Shown one piece after another: positions 1-7,497 of a stretch of 64,000 nt of DNA. Each line of letters begins with the position of its first letter. Position 1 is the first letter of the stretch. This stretch comes from Mesorhizobium zhangyense (GTDB lineage: Bacteria > Pseudomonadota > Alphaproteobacteria > Rhizobiales > Rhizobiaceae). The notes under the pieces were generated by a model. It saw only the letters and a program-made list of their open reading frames with translations, was not told the origin of the DNA and searched no databases. Location of the stretch: positions 310,001 to 374,000 of the forward strand of contig NZ_JAAKZG010000006.1 of the NCBI RefSeq assembly GCF_011045115.1, written 5' to 3'. Made by a program: the position numbers and the translations under genes.

Positions 1-217
1 GGTCGGTGCTTTCGGCTCTCGCCTCGACTTGCCGCTTGGCCACACCAACGCCGCCTATGTGCGCAGCCATTTCGACGCCATGGAGGTCGGCATCGCCGAC
101 GGCCCACGGCCGGACGAAATCCTGTTCTGCCTTGCCATGGCCTGCGGTCCGCGTATTCATAGCCGCATGGGCGGGCTTGAGGCCAAGGACATCAAGGTCT
201 GGGACGGGCAGCGATGA
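1..217 (+). CDS. amino acid synthesis family protein (DUF1185), C-terminal part
   Basis: The gene enters from the left edge, in the frame starting at base 2, and about 71 residues are visible. They contain the stretch DLPLGHTNAAYVRSHFDAME followed by a PRPDEI segment and a GGL motif. I recognise this as the C-terminus of the amino-acid-synthesis family (PF06684, DUF1185), whose biochemical role is poorly defined. The stop codon overlaps the start of the following MarR gene in an ATGA arrangement, which suggests translational coupling and that the regulator controls this operon. The start and N-terminus lie outside the window. Confidence 0.75.
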   Translation, partial: VGAFGSRLDLPLGHTNAAYVRSHFDAMEVGIADGPRPDEILFCLAMACGPRIHSRMGGLEAKDIKVWDGQR

Positions 218-672
218 CCGGGGAAGACAATCTCCTGAAGCTTGTCGAAGCCGACGAGACAGAAGGCGAATATCATCTGCAGGAGCAGGTCGGCTTCATC
301 CTGCGCAAGGCGCATCAGCGCCATGTCTCCATCTTTGCCGCGCATATCGGCGACCTGACGCCGCCGCAATTCGCGGCACTCGCCAAGCTGCATGACGTCG
401 GCGAGACCTCGCAGAACCAGCTCGGCACGCTGATCGCCATGGATGCGGCGACCGTCAAGGGCGTGATCGACCGGCTGAAGGCGCGCGGGCTGGTCGAGCT
501 TTCCAGGCACGAGGTCGACAAGCGCCGGCTGCTGGTCAGCCTGACGGTGGAGGGCCGCGCCATGGTGGAGCGGCTGATACCCCTAGCGCAGAAAATAACC
601 GAGGAAACGCTTGCGCCGCTGACGCCGAAGGAAATCGGCACCTTCCTGAAGCTGCTGGCCAAGATGGCTTGA
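214..672 (+). CDS. MarR family transcriptional regulator
   Basis: A 152-residue protein with the MarR winged-helix fold. A helical N-terminal segment is followed by a helix-turn-helix at roughly residues 55-90 (the region around TPPQFAALAKLHDVGE and DAATVKGVIDRLKARGL). The wing carries the family's acidic-basic signature at VDKRRLLVSLT, and a C-terminal dimerisation helix follows. MarR proteins are usually dimeric repressors released by small aromatic or phenolic ligands; the ligand here cannot be told. Its ATG overlaps the stop of the upstream DUF1185 gene by four bases, so the two are co-transcribed. Length is normal for the family. Confidence 0.9.
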   Translation: MTGEDNLLKLVEADETEGEYHLQEQVGFILRKAHQRHVSIFAAHIGDLTPPQFAALAKLHDVGETSQNQLGTLIAMDAATVKGVIDRLKARGLVELSRHEVDKRRLLVSLTVEGRAMVERLIPLAQKITEETLAPLTPKEIGTFLKLLAKMA

Positions 673-891
673 GCCGCTTGCAGACACGCGAAAGGCTGAG
701 GCATACCCCAAAGATCGGAATCGATTTTTGAAAGCGCCGCGCCCAGATTAGAGATAGCTAATGCGCTGTATGGTGCATGCGACACTTGCGTGTGCTGCAG
801 TGCGATATTTTATGTTGCAACGCAACAAAATCAGCATAGGCTGAGTAAGAACCCTGGGAGGAGCAACCGTTTCACGGAAAGGCGTGAATGC

Positions 892-1122
892 ATGCTCCAG
901 ATCATGATCCTCGTTTGTTCGGTCAATGTTTCCCCGGTCGACTGCCAGATGGAAACCGCCCTCGACGTCATCAGCGGCCCGCAAACGGCCAGCGCCATTT
1001 CCTGCGGCATGCAGGGCCAGGCGCTGATCGCGTCGACCTCATTCGCCAGGCAGCGTCCCGGCGAATATGTGAAGATCAAATGCACGCATCTGAAGGGCAT
1101 GAAGACGGCGCAGAAGATTTAG
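892..1122 (+). CDS. small conserved hypothetical protein
   Basis: A 76-residue protein beginning MLQIMILVCSVNVSPVDCQ, with four cysteines and a conserved-looking central part (METALDVISGP, CGMQGQA). I recall similar short proteins of about 70-76 residues in rhizobial genomes, but no function. I chose the ATG at 892 because it opens the conserved part and follows a purine-rich stretch; the open frame extends up to 790 without obvious coding character. There is no clear signal peptide, although the N-terminus is hydrophobic. The stop lies five bases from the stop of the convergent binding-protein gene. Confidence 0.55.
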   Translation: MLQIMILVCSVNVSPVDCQMETALDVISGPQTASAISCGMQGQALIASTSFARQRPGEYVKIKCTHLKGMKTAQKI

Positions 1123-1126
1123 CCTT

Positions 1127-1891
1127 CTAGCCACCGTAGACGTCGAAGGAAAAATACCGGTCGTTGATTTCCTTGTATTTGCCGTTGGCGCGCAGCGCGT
1201 CGATTGCGGCGTCCAGCTTTTCGGTCAATTCCTTGTTGCCCTTCTGCAGCGCGATGCCGACACCGGGGCCATGCACAGCCGGGTCGGGCGTCAGCGTGCC
1301 GAGCAGCTTGCAGCAGGCGCCGGCATCGGTCTTCAGCCATTCGGTCAGGATGATCGAGCCGTCCATCACCGCATCGACGCGGCCATTGGCCATGTCGGCG
1401 CGGGCATCATCGCCGGTCGGGTAGGACTTGACCTCGGAGCCGGCATATTCCTTCTCGGCGAAGTTGGCGTGAATGGTGGCGTTCTGCACGCCCAGCACCT
1501 TGCCTTTGAGGTCTTCCGGCGTGGCGCCTGTAAGCGGCGAATCCTTCGGCACGGCGATGGCCGGCGGCGTCTGGTAGTATTTGTGGGTGAAATCGACCTT
1601 CTCCGCCCGCTCCGGCGTGATGGTGATGTTGATGATGGCGTCGAATTTTCCGGCCTGAAGTGCGGGAATCGAACCGTCGAAATCCTGGACGACGAATTCG
1701 CATTCGACCTTCATTTCTTCGCAGAGCGCATTGCCGATATCTATATCGAAGCCGGCAAGCTTGCCGTCGGCGGTGGCGTAGTTGAAGGGCGGGTAGGCGC
1801 CCTCGGTGCCGAGCTTCAATTTTCCGCCTTCGGCGGCGGCAGAACCGAGCATGAGCGCAAAGGCGGAAGCAGCAAGCACAAGACAGCGCAT
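1127..1891 (-). CDS. amino-acid-type ABC transporter substrate-binding protein
   Basis: A 254-residue periplasmic solute-binding protein of family 3. It has a classical signal peptide (about residues 1-20, ending near SAAAEGG) and the diagnostic start of the mature domain, LKLGTEGAYPPFNY, then GFDIDIGNALCEEM. Family members deliver polar or basic amino acids or opines to a membrane permease. No permease or ATPase gene accompanies it, so it is either an orphan or works with a transporter elsewhere. It follows hyuB on the same strand after a gap of about 114 bp and may share that operon. Its Shine-Dalgarno sequence sits in the arm of an inverted repeat at 1897-1926, annotated separately. Confidence 0.88.
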   Translation of the reverse strand: MRCLVLAASAFALMLGSAAAEGGKLKLGTEGAYPPFNYATADGKLAGFDIDIGNALCEEMKVECEFVVQDFDGSIPALQAGKFDAIINITITPERAEKVDFTHKYYQTPPAIAVPKDSPLTGATPEDLKGKVLGVQNATIHANFAEKEYAGSEVKSYPTGDDARADMANGRVDAVMDGSIILTEWLKTDAGACCKLLGTLTPDPAVHGPGVGIALQKGNKELTEKLDAAIDALRANGKYKEINDRYFSFDVYGG

Positions 1892-1896
1892 TCTTG

Positions 1897-1926
1897 AATT
1901 CCCCTCATTATGATTATCGGGGAATT
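1897..1926 (-). promoter_or_regulatory. 5' leader inverted repeat overlapping the ribosome binding site
   Basis: AATTCCCC at 1897-1904 and GGGGAATT at 1919-1926 form a perfect 8-bp inverted repeat with a 14-base AT-rich loop. Read on the minus strand, the 3' arm contains GAGGGGAA, the only good Shine-Dalgarno sequence for the binding-protein gene starting at 1891. A folded leader would therefore hide the ribosome binding site. It could instead be a weak terminator for hyuB or a protein-binding site. The pairing is seen directly; the regulatory role is inferred. Confidence 0.4.
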
Positions 1927-2005
1927 TTATCCCACACAGGAAACAGGGCCTGCAAGGATGCGACGCTCGCTATGATTTTTGGGACAGTGCCCCGCCAAGG
2001 ATAAG

Positions 2006-3748
2006 TCAGGCAGCGGGTGTTTCCCGCAGTTCCTGCGTCGCCTCCCGGTCGATCGTATCTGCCACCACCGCAACGCCGAACATCGCCGCTGCCTGCTTGG
2101 CGGTGTAGTAGCCAAGCCGGACATCGCGCAGCACCAGTTCAGGATCGCGCCTGAAGGGATCGCCATAGCCGCCACCGCCGGGCGTGCCGACCTGCACGCG
2201 GTCGCCGGCCTTCAGCGGAATGTCCTGCTCCTTCGACAGATGCGGCGGCACATGCGCCTCGCCGCCACGATAAACAGTCACCGAATTGACCGCGCCATCG
2301 CTGCCGCCGCGCGCGCCCTGCGGCCCGACGCGGCCATGGTCCATGACGAACGATGCGCGCGCCTCGCCGCGCAGCAGTTCCACCTCATAGGCCAGCCCGA
2401 AGCCGCCACGATGCTCGCCCGCACCGCCCGAGCCTTCGCGCAGTGCATAGTGGCGGTAGAGCACGGGATAGGCCTGTTCCATGATTTCCACCGGCGGCGA
2501 TTTCGAAATGCCGATGGTCGAGCAGCCATTGGAAAGGCCATCATGGGAAAGATTGCCGCCATAGCCGCCGCCGGAGATCTGGTACATGACGTAGTCCCTG
2601 CCCCGCACCGGGTCGCTGCCGCCGAGTGCGAAATTACCGCTGGAGCCGGCGGGTGCTGCCGTCACTTTTTCGGGCACTGCCTGCACCATGGCGGCAAACA
2701 CCGCCTCGGCGATGCGCTGCGACACCTCTGCCGCACAGCCGGAAACCGGGCGCGGGTATCTGGCGTCGAGGAACGTTCCCTCCGGCCGCTTCACCTCCAG
2801 CGGCTCGAAGGCCCCGGCGCTGATCGGCACGTCGGGGAAAATGTGGCGCATGGCGAGATAGACGGACGACAAGGTTGTCGCCAGCACGCTGTTCATCGGG
2901 CCGATGCAGGGTGGGCTCGATCCCTCGAAATCGAAGGTCAGCGTATCGCCGTTCTTCTCGATCGCCAGCGCGATCGTCAGCGGCTGGTCGACCACGCCGT
3001 CGGAATCGACGAAGGCCTTCGAGCGGTAGGTGCCATCCGGGATCGGCGCGATATACGCGCGCATCTGCTCTGCAGCGCGCCTGCGCAGCTCGGCAATGGA
3101 CTCGACCACCGTTTCGTCACCGTAACGATCCAGGATCGCAAACAGCCGATCCTGTCCGACATAAAGCGCTGCTGCCTGGGCGCGAATATCGCCGATGCGC
3201 TGGTCGGCAACGCGGATGTTGGAGCAGATGATCGAATAGATCTCCTGATCGAGCATCTTCTTCTTGAACAGTTTTACCGGCGGCAGGCGCAGACCCTCCT
3301 GCTCCACCGCCGTCGCCGAGGCCGAAAACCCACCCGGCACCGAGCCGCCGATGTCGGGCCAGTGGCCGGTGTTGGAGAGCCAGCAGAAGATCTTGCCCCC
3401 GCGCCACACCGGCATGGCGAAGCGCACATCCATCAGATGCGTGCCGCCGAGATAAGGATCATTGACGATATAGATGTCGCCCTCTTCCGGGGCTGCGCAT
3501 CTGCCGTCGCGGATCATCTCGATGATCGTGCGCGTCGAATACTGCATGACGCCGACGAACACCGGCAGGCCCTGCGAACCCTGCGCGATCAGCGAGCCGT
3601 CCTCGGCCGAATAGATGCCGTCGGAACGGTCATTGGCCTCGGCGATGACCGGCGAGAAGGCGGCACGGCTGAAGGTCAGGTCCATCTCGTCGCAGGTTTG
3701 TTGGAGCGCTGCCTGGATGACGGAAAGGGTGATGGCGTCGAGCGACAT
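2006..3748 (-). CDS. hyuB: hydantoinase B / oxoprolinase family protein
   Basis: A 580-residue protein of the HyuB family, the partner subunit of ATP-dependent N-methylhydantoinase or 5-oxoprolinase. The family N-terminus (AITLSVIQAALQQTCDEMDL, then SDGIYSAEDGSLIAQG) and central NDPYLGGTHLMDV motif are clear. A glycine-rich C-terminal stretch (GGGGYGDPFRRDPE) is typical. I start it at the ATG at 3748 (MSLDAITL); upstream in-frame sequence is repeat-derived. It follows hyuA on the same strand across a palindromic repeat (3788-3942). Substrate is unknown; hydantoins, 5-oxoproline and related cyclic amides are all possible for the family. Confidence 0.9.
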   Translation of the reverse strand: MSLDAITLSVIQAALQQTCDEMDLTFSRAAFSPVIAEANDRSDGIYSAEDGSLIAQGSQGLPVFVGVMQYSTRTIIEMIRDGRCAAPEEGDIYIVNDPYLGGTHLMDVRFAMPVWRGGKIFCWLSNTGHWPDIGGSVPGGFSASATAVEQEGLRLPPVKLFKKKMLDQEIYSIICSNIRVADQRIGDIRAQAAALYVGQDRLFAILDRYGDETVVESIAELRRRAAEQMRAYIAPIPDGTYRSKAFVDSDGVVDQPLTIALAIEKNGDTLTFDFEGSSPPCIGPMNSVLATTLSSVYLAMRHIFPDVPISAGAFEPLEVKRPEGTFLDARYPRPVSGCAAEVSQRIAEAVFAAMVQAVPEKVTAAPAGSSGNFALGGSDPVRGRDYVMYQISGGGYGGNLSHDGLSNGCSTIGISKSPPVEIMEQAYPVLYRHYALREGSGGAGEHRGGFGLAYEVELLRGEARASFVMDHGRVGPQGARGGSDGAVNSVTVYRGGEAHVPPHLSKEQDIPLKAGDRVQVGTPGGGGYGDPFRRDPELVLRDVRLGYYTAKQAAAMFGVAVVADTIDREATQELRETPAA

Positions 3749-3787
3749 GATCAGGCTCCGGCCGAGTACAACAAGGATGGGGCAAGC

Positions 3788-3942
3788 ACCCCCTCTCCGT
3801 CGCGCTTCGCGCGCCACCTCTCCCGCATTTCATGGGGGCGAGGAACCGCTGCCGCAACGTTTTCTCGAACCTGCCAAGGCTTGGGTTCCTCGCCCCCTGT
3901 AAGGGGGAGAGGTGGCGCGCGAAGCGCGACGAAGAGGGGGTT
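3788..3942. repeat. palindromic intergenic repeat (family shared with 55041-55229)
   Basis: A roughly 155-bp element with complementary ends. The left arm contains CCCTCTCCGTCGCGCTTCGC followed by GCGCCACCTCTCCC; the right arm contains GGGGGAGAGGTGGCGCGC followed by GAAGCGCGACGAAGAG. The inner segments around GGGGCGAGGAACC and GGTTCCTCGCCCC also pair. The same sequence occurs near 55 kb. It fills the gap between the hyuA stop and the hyuB start, so it lies inside an apparent operon. No protein is encoded. Confidence 0.8.
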
Positions 3943-3947
3943 CCGCT

Positions 3948-6020
3948 TCATAACTTCCCCACCTCGATCACAATATTCCCATCCGCATCCGACCGCGCCT
4001 TATCACCAGGCTCCAGCACCGTCGTCGCGTCCATCTGCTCCAGTATGGCCGGCCCCTCGATCTCAGCATCCAGCGGCAGCTTTTCGCGGGCGTAGACCGG
4101 CGTGTCGTGCCATGCGCCATCATACCAGACCGGCCGCGTCTCGCGCAGCGCGCCTTCCAATGTCGCGGCCCGCCCCGCCGGGTCGATCAGCCGCGAAAGA
4201 TCGACTGCCGGACGCACGCCGGTGACCGAGGTGTTGAGGTTGACGAGATTGGCGCGGATCTCCGGAAGCTCGACCTTGAAGCGGGCAAAATAGGCTTTTT
4301 CAAACAGGCTCTGCAGCGTGGCGCGGTCCACTTGCGCCGACGGCAGCGGTACGTTGAGAATATGGGTCTGGCCAACGAACTGCATGTCGGCCGAATGCGT
4401 CACCCGAATGCTTTCCGGCTTCACGGCCTCCTTGGCGATCAGCGCCGCACCCTCCTCGCGATGCCTTTCCAGGATTTCCGCAATACGGGCCTCGTCCACG
4501 CTCGCCACCGGCTGGTTGACGGTGTTGACGAAATCGTGGCGCAGGTCGGCAACGACGCAGCCGAGCGCATTGGTGATGCCCGGTCGCGCCGGCACCAGCA
4601 CTTTCGGCAGGCCGAGTTCGCGAGCAAGCGCTGTTGCGTGCAAGGGCCCTGCACCGCCGAAAGCGAACAGCGCGAAGTCGCGCGGGTCGTGGCCGCGCGC
4701 CACCGAAACCATGCGGATCGCGCCCGCCATCTTCATGTTGCCGAGCCGCAGGACGGCACCCGCCGCAGCCACACCGTCAAGGCCGGTCGCGCGCCCGATC
4801 TTGTCAGCAAAGATCGCGCGCACATGCTCGACCGTTACCGGGTTTTCCACCGCCAGCAGCTTTTTCGGGTCGAGCCGCCCCAGCACAAGATTGGCGTCGG
4901 TGATAGTCGGTTCCGTGCCGCCGCGCCCGTAGCAGATCGGACCGGGATTGGCCCCTGCACTTTCCGGCCCGACCTGGATCAGTCCCGACGCATCGACGCG
5001 CGCGATCGAGCCCCCGCCGGCGCCCACGGTGTGCACCGCCACCATCGGCACATGGATCGGCATCGCATATTCGATCTCGGTTTCGTTCGACACCGCCGGC
5101 TCGGCGTTCTGGATCAGCGCCACGTCGGTCGAGGTGCCGCCCATGTCGTAGGTGACGAGGTTTTCATAGCCGGCGCGCTTGCCGGTATATGCCGCCGCGA
5201 TCACGCCGGAGGCCGGACCGGACATCACCGTCTTGGCTGATTCACGTGTGACGAAGCGGGCCGAGATCATGCCGCCATTGCCGTTCATGATCAGGAAATC
5301 GCGGCCATAGCCGCGCGCTTCCAGCTCCGTGCGCAGCCGCTCGACATAGCGCTCGAGGATCGGCTGCACCGAGGCGTTGACGGCAGCTGTCACGCCGCGC
5401 TCGAATTCGCGCGCCTCCGAAAGCAGCGCGTGGCCGGTGGTGATGTAGCCGTTCGGCCAGCTTTCCCTCGCGATCTCGGCTGCACGTTTCTCGTGCTCTG
5501 GATTTGCGTAGGCGTGCAAAAAATGGATGACGAGGGATTCGCAGCCGGCCTCGATCAGCCGCCGCACGGCCTCTCGCATCTCAGCCTCGTCGAGCGGGAT
5601 CCGCACCGCGCCGGACGCCTCGACGCGCTCCGACACTTCAAGCCGCAAGTCGCGCGGAATGACCGGCACGAACACGCCTGTCATGCCGTAGGCCTGCGGC
5701 CGCGTGCGTCGGCCAAGCTCGATCACGTCGCGAAAGCCGCGCGTGGTGATCATGCCGGTGCGCGCTAGCCGCCGCTCCAGCACGGCATTGGTGGTGGTGG
5801 TCGTGCCATGCACGATCAGGTCGATCTCGGGAATGGGAAAGCCGGTGTCGGCAAGGGCCGAAACCACGCCGAAAGCCTGGTTGTGGACGGTGGTCGGCGT
5901 CTTGGCGATGTGCACCCGGCCACCGCTTCTGCCATCGATCATCAGCAGGTCGGTAAAGGTCCCGCCGACATCGATACCGGCGACCACACTTCCGGCATTT
6001 GAGGAATAATTCTCAACCAT
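3948..6020 (-). CDS. hyuA: hydantoinase A / oxoprolinase family protein
   Basis: A 690-residue HyuA-type subunit of the actin/ASKHA ATPase fold. The phosphate-1 motif is VAGIDVGGTFTDLLMIDG near residues 13-30. A threonine-rich GTTTTTNAVLERR follows near residue 72, and a second phosphate-binding motif DMGGTSTDVALI lies near residue 295. HyuA and HyuB together hydrolyse a cyclic amide at the cost of ATP. It is the first gene of the leftward hyuA-hyuB set, divergent from fpr. A 210-bp region with two GTATAC-centred motifs lies between them. Length is normal for the family. The exact substrate cannot be deduced. Confidence 0.92.
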   Translation of the reverse strand: MVENYSSNAGSVVAGIDVGGTFTDLLMIDGRSGGRVHIAKTPTTVHNQAFGVVSALADTGFPIPEIDLIVHGTTTTTNAVLERRLARTGMITTRGFRDVIELGRRTRPQAYGMTGVFVPVIPRDLRLEVSERVEASGAVRIPLDEAEMREAVRRLIEAGCESLVIHFLHAYANPEHEKRAAEIARESWPNGYITTGHALLSEAREFERGVTAAVNASVQPILERYVERLRTELEARGYGRDFLIMNGNGGMISARFVTRESAKTVMSGPASGVIAAAYTGKRAGYENLVTYDMGGTSTDVALIQNAEPAVSNETEIEYAMPIHVPMVAVHTVGAGGGSIARVDASGLIQVGPESAGANPGPICYGRGGTEPTITDANLVLGRLDPKKLLAVENPVTVEHVRAIFADKIGRATGLDGVAAAGAVLRLGNMKMAGAIRMVSVARGHDPRDFALFAFGGAGPLHATALARELGLPKVLVPARPGITNALGCVVADLRHDFVNTVNQPVASVDEARIAEILERHREEGAALIAKEAVKPESIRVTHSADMQFVGQTHILNVPLPSAQVDRATLQSLFEKAYFARFKVELPEIRANLVNLNTSVTGVRPAVDLSRLIDPAGRAATLEGALRETRPVWYDGAWHDTPVYAREKLPLDAEIEGPAILEQMDATTVLEPGDKARSDADGNIVIEVGKL

Positions 6021-6103
6021 GCTCGAAACCCGAAATGTACGGCCTAAGGATGGGAAGTAGATTGGAAAGGTGTTTCACGTCGCTATCTTGACGTCAATAT
6101 CGT

Positions 6104-6139
6104 TTGTATACTAATAAATTTCGGACACAAGAGTATACC
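6104..6139. promoter_or_regulatory. paired GTATAC motifs between hyuA and fpr
   Basis: TTGTATACTA at 6104-6113 and GTATACC at 6133-6139 lie 27 bp apart in the AT-rich centre of the divergent hyuA-fpr region. GntR/FCD-family regulators often bind GTATAC-centred palindromes, so these could be operators for hyuA, but no FCD regulator gene is in the window. They could also be parts of -10 elements. Confidence 0.25.
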
Positions 6140-6230
6140 GTTTCGGGATTTGTGGTGGCGCGCCGGGCAGTCAGGCCATGGTTCGCAAGGCGATGTTTTT
6201 GCGCCGCCGCAGGCACAAGGTTTGGTTTCG

Positions 6231-7058
6231 ATGAACACCGCGACTGCCCTGAATACCGTCGGCGCCAAGCCGCTCGATTTCCCGATTCCGGCCAATGTTC
6301 ACGCCGAGACCGTTGTCTCGGTCAAGCACTATACCGACCGGCTGTTCTCCTTCCGCATCACCCGGCCGCAGTCGCTGCGCTTCCGCTCGGGCGAGTTCGT
6401 CATGATCGGCCTGCCCAATGCCGAGAAGCCGGTGTTCCGCGCCTATTCGGTCGCCAGCCCAGCCTGGGACGAGGAACTGGAATTCTTCTCGATCAAGGTG
6501 CCGGACGGCCCGCTGACCTCGCATCTCCAGAAGATCCAGCCCGGCGACACCGTGCTTATGCGCCAGAAGTCGACAGGCACGCTGGTGGTCGACGCGCTGA
6601 CCCCGGCCAAGCGCCTGTTCATGATCTCGACCGGCACCGGCGTGGCCCCCTTCGCCAGCCTGCTGCGCGATCCCGACACTTATGAAAAGTTCGATCAGGT
6701 CATCCTCACCCACACCTGCCGCGATGTGGCCGAGCTTGCCTATGGCAAGGAGCTGGTCGAAGGGCTGGAGAACGATCCGCTGATCGGCGAACTCACCCAT
6801 GGCCGCGTCACGCTCTATTCGACGACGACGCGCGAAGAATCCTCCCACATGGGCCGCATCACGGCGCTGATCGGCTCGGGCAAGTTCTATTCCGATCTCG
6901 GCATCGAAAAGCTGAACCCGGAAACCGACCGCATCATGATCTGCGGCTCGATGCATATGCTGAAGGACGTCAAGGAACTCGCCGAAAGCCTCGGCTTCGA
7001 CGAAGGCTCCCTCAGCCACCCCTCGACCTTCGTCGTCGAACGCGCTTTCGTCGGCTGA
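6231..7058 (+). CDS. fpr: ferredoxin-NADP+ reductase
   Basis: A 275-residue flavoprotein of the bacterial FPR family, which exchanges electrons between NADP(H) and ferredoxin or flavodoxin. The FAD-binding motif RAYSVASPAWDEELEF is near residues 70-85. The NADP-binding glycine-rich stretch GTGVAPFASLLRDP is near residues 129-142, and MICGSMHMLKD further on is also typical. The C-terminus ends in VVERAFVG, the aromatic tail of the alphaproteobacterial class. I chose the ATG at 6231 because family homology begins just after it. It is transcribed away from hyuA and appears monocistronic. Confidence 0.92.
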   Translation: MNTATALNTVGAKPLDFPIPANVHAETVVSVKHYTDRLFSFRITRPQSLRFRSGEFVMIGLPNAEKPVFRAYSVASPAWDEELEFFSIKVPDGPLTSHLQKIQPGDTVLMRQKSTGTLVVDALTPAKRLFMISTGTGVAPFASLLRDPDTYEKFDQVILTHTCRDVAELAYGKELVEGLENDPLIGELTHGRVTLYSTTTREESSHMGRITALIGSGKFYSDLGIEKLNPETDRIMICGSMHMLKDVKELAESLGFDEGSLSHPSTFVVERAFVG

Positions 7059-7497
7059 GTTTTTGGCGGGCGGCGGGTGTCGCTCGCTTTTCCCGTTTCC
7101 TCCGAAAATCTTGGGCGGCAAGCTTAAGCATCGATAGCTGGCGGTTACGTCCGTGGTGTCGTCGTCCCTAAGGCGAGCGAAGTCCGCGTAGGCTCGATTG
7201 GTCCGCGCCTCGTCAAATACGGCTCGGTTTCTGTTCGTATTAAATTCTGCACCGCCGACGCTCTTCTCCATTCCGGCATGGATTCCCGACACTCTCCGCT
7301 CGTTCCTCGCTCACGAGGTCGAGAATGACGAATTGCATTTAGGCTTGCCGCCAATCTCAGGCGTTGGCGATTAGCGAGAGCCAAACACCCAGTTCGTCAT
7401 CCTCGGGTCGCAGCACGAGCAAAGGGAAGGGCGCAGAACCATCAAAGCAGGCCAATCGACAACGATTTATCGATTTGCCGCCCTTGGCGACCGCGCC
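7059..7497. other. long intergenic region between fpr and nagA
   Basis: These 439 bases separate the convergent fpr and nagA genes. From about 7275 they hold a degenerate copy of the palindromic repeat found intact at 25996-26167. In 7059-7274 I see no coding region with a plausible start, no RNA gene and no clear terminator. Confidence 0.6.
7275..7420. repeat. palindromic repeat, degenerate copy (family shared with 25996-26167)
   Basis: The left arm (7275-7332) starts with GGCATGGATTCCCGACACTC and continues through CTCACGAGGTCGAGAATGACG. It matches the arm of the element near 26 kb and keeps a CGTTCCT block missing from that copy's left arm. The right arm (about 7390-7420) is diverged, retaining only CGTCATCCTCG-like pieces. 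The centre (around GGCGTTGGCGATTAGCGAG) also aligns with the other copy. Confidence 0.7.

Noticed and set aside
1979-4225. A 748-codon plus-strand frame over hyuB
   Set aside because: It is antisense to a well-recognised HyuB gene and crosses an intergenic repeat; it has no domain resemblance.
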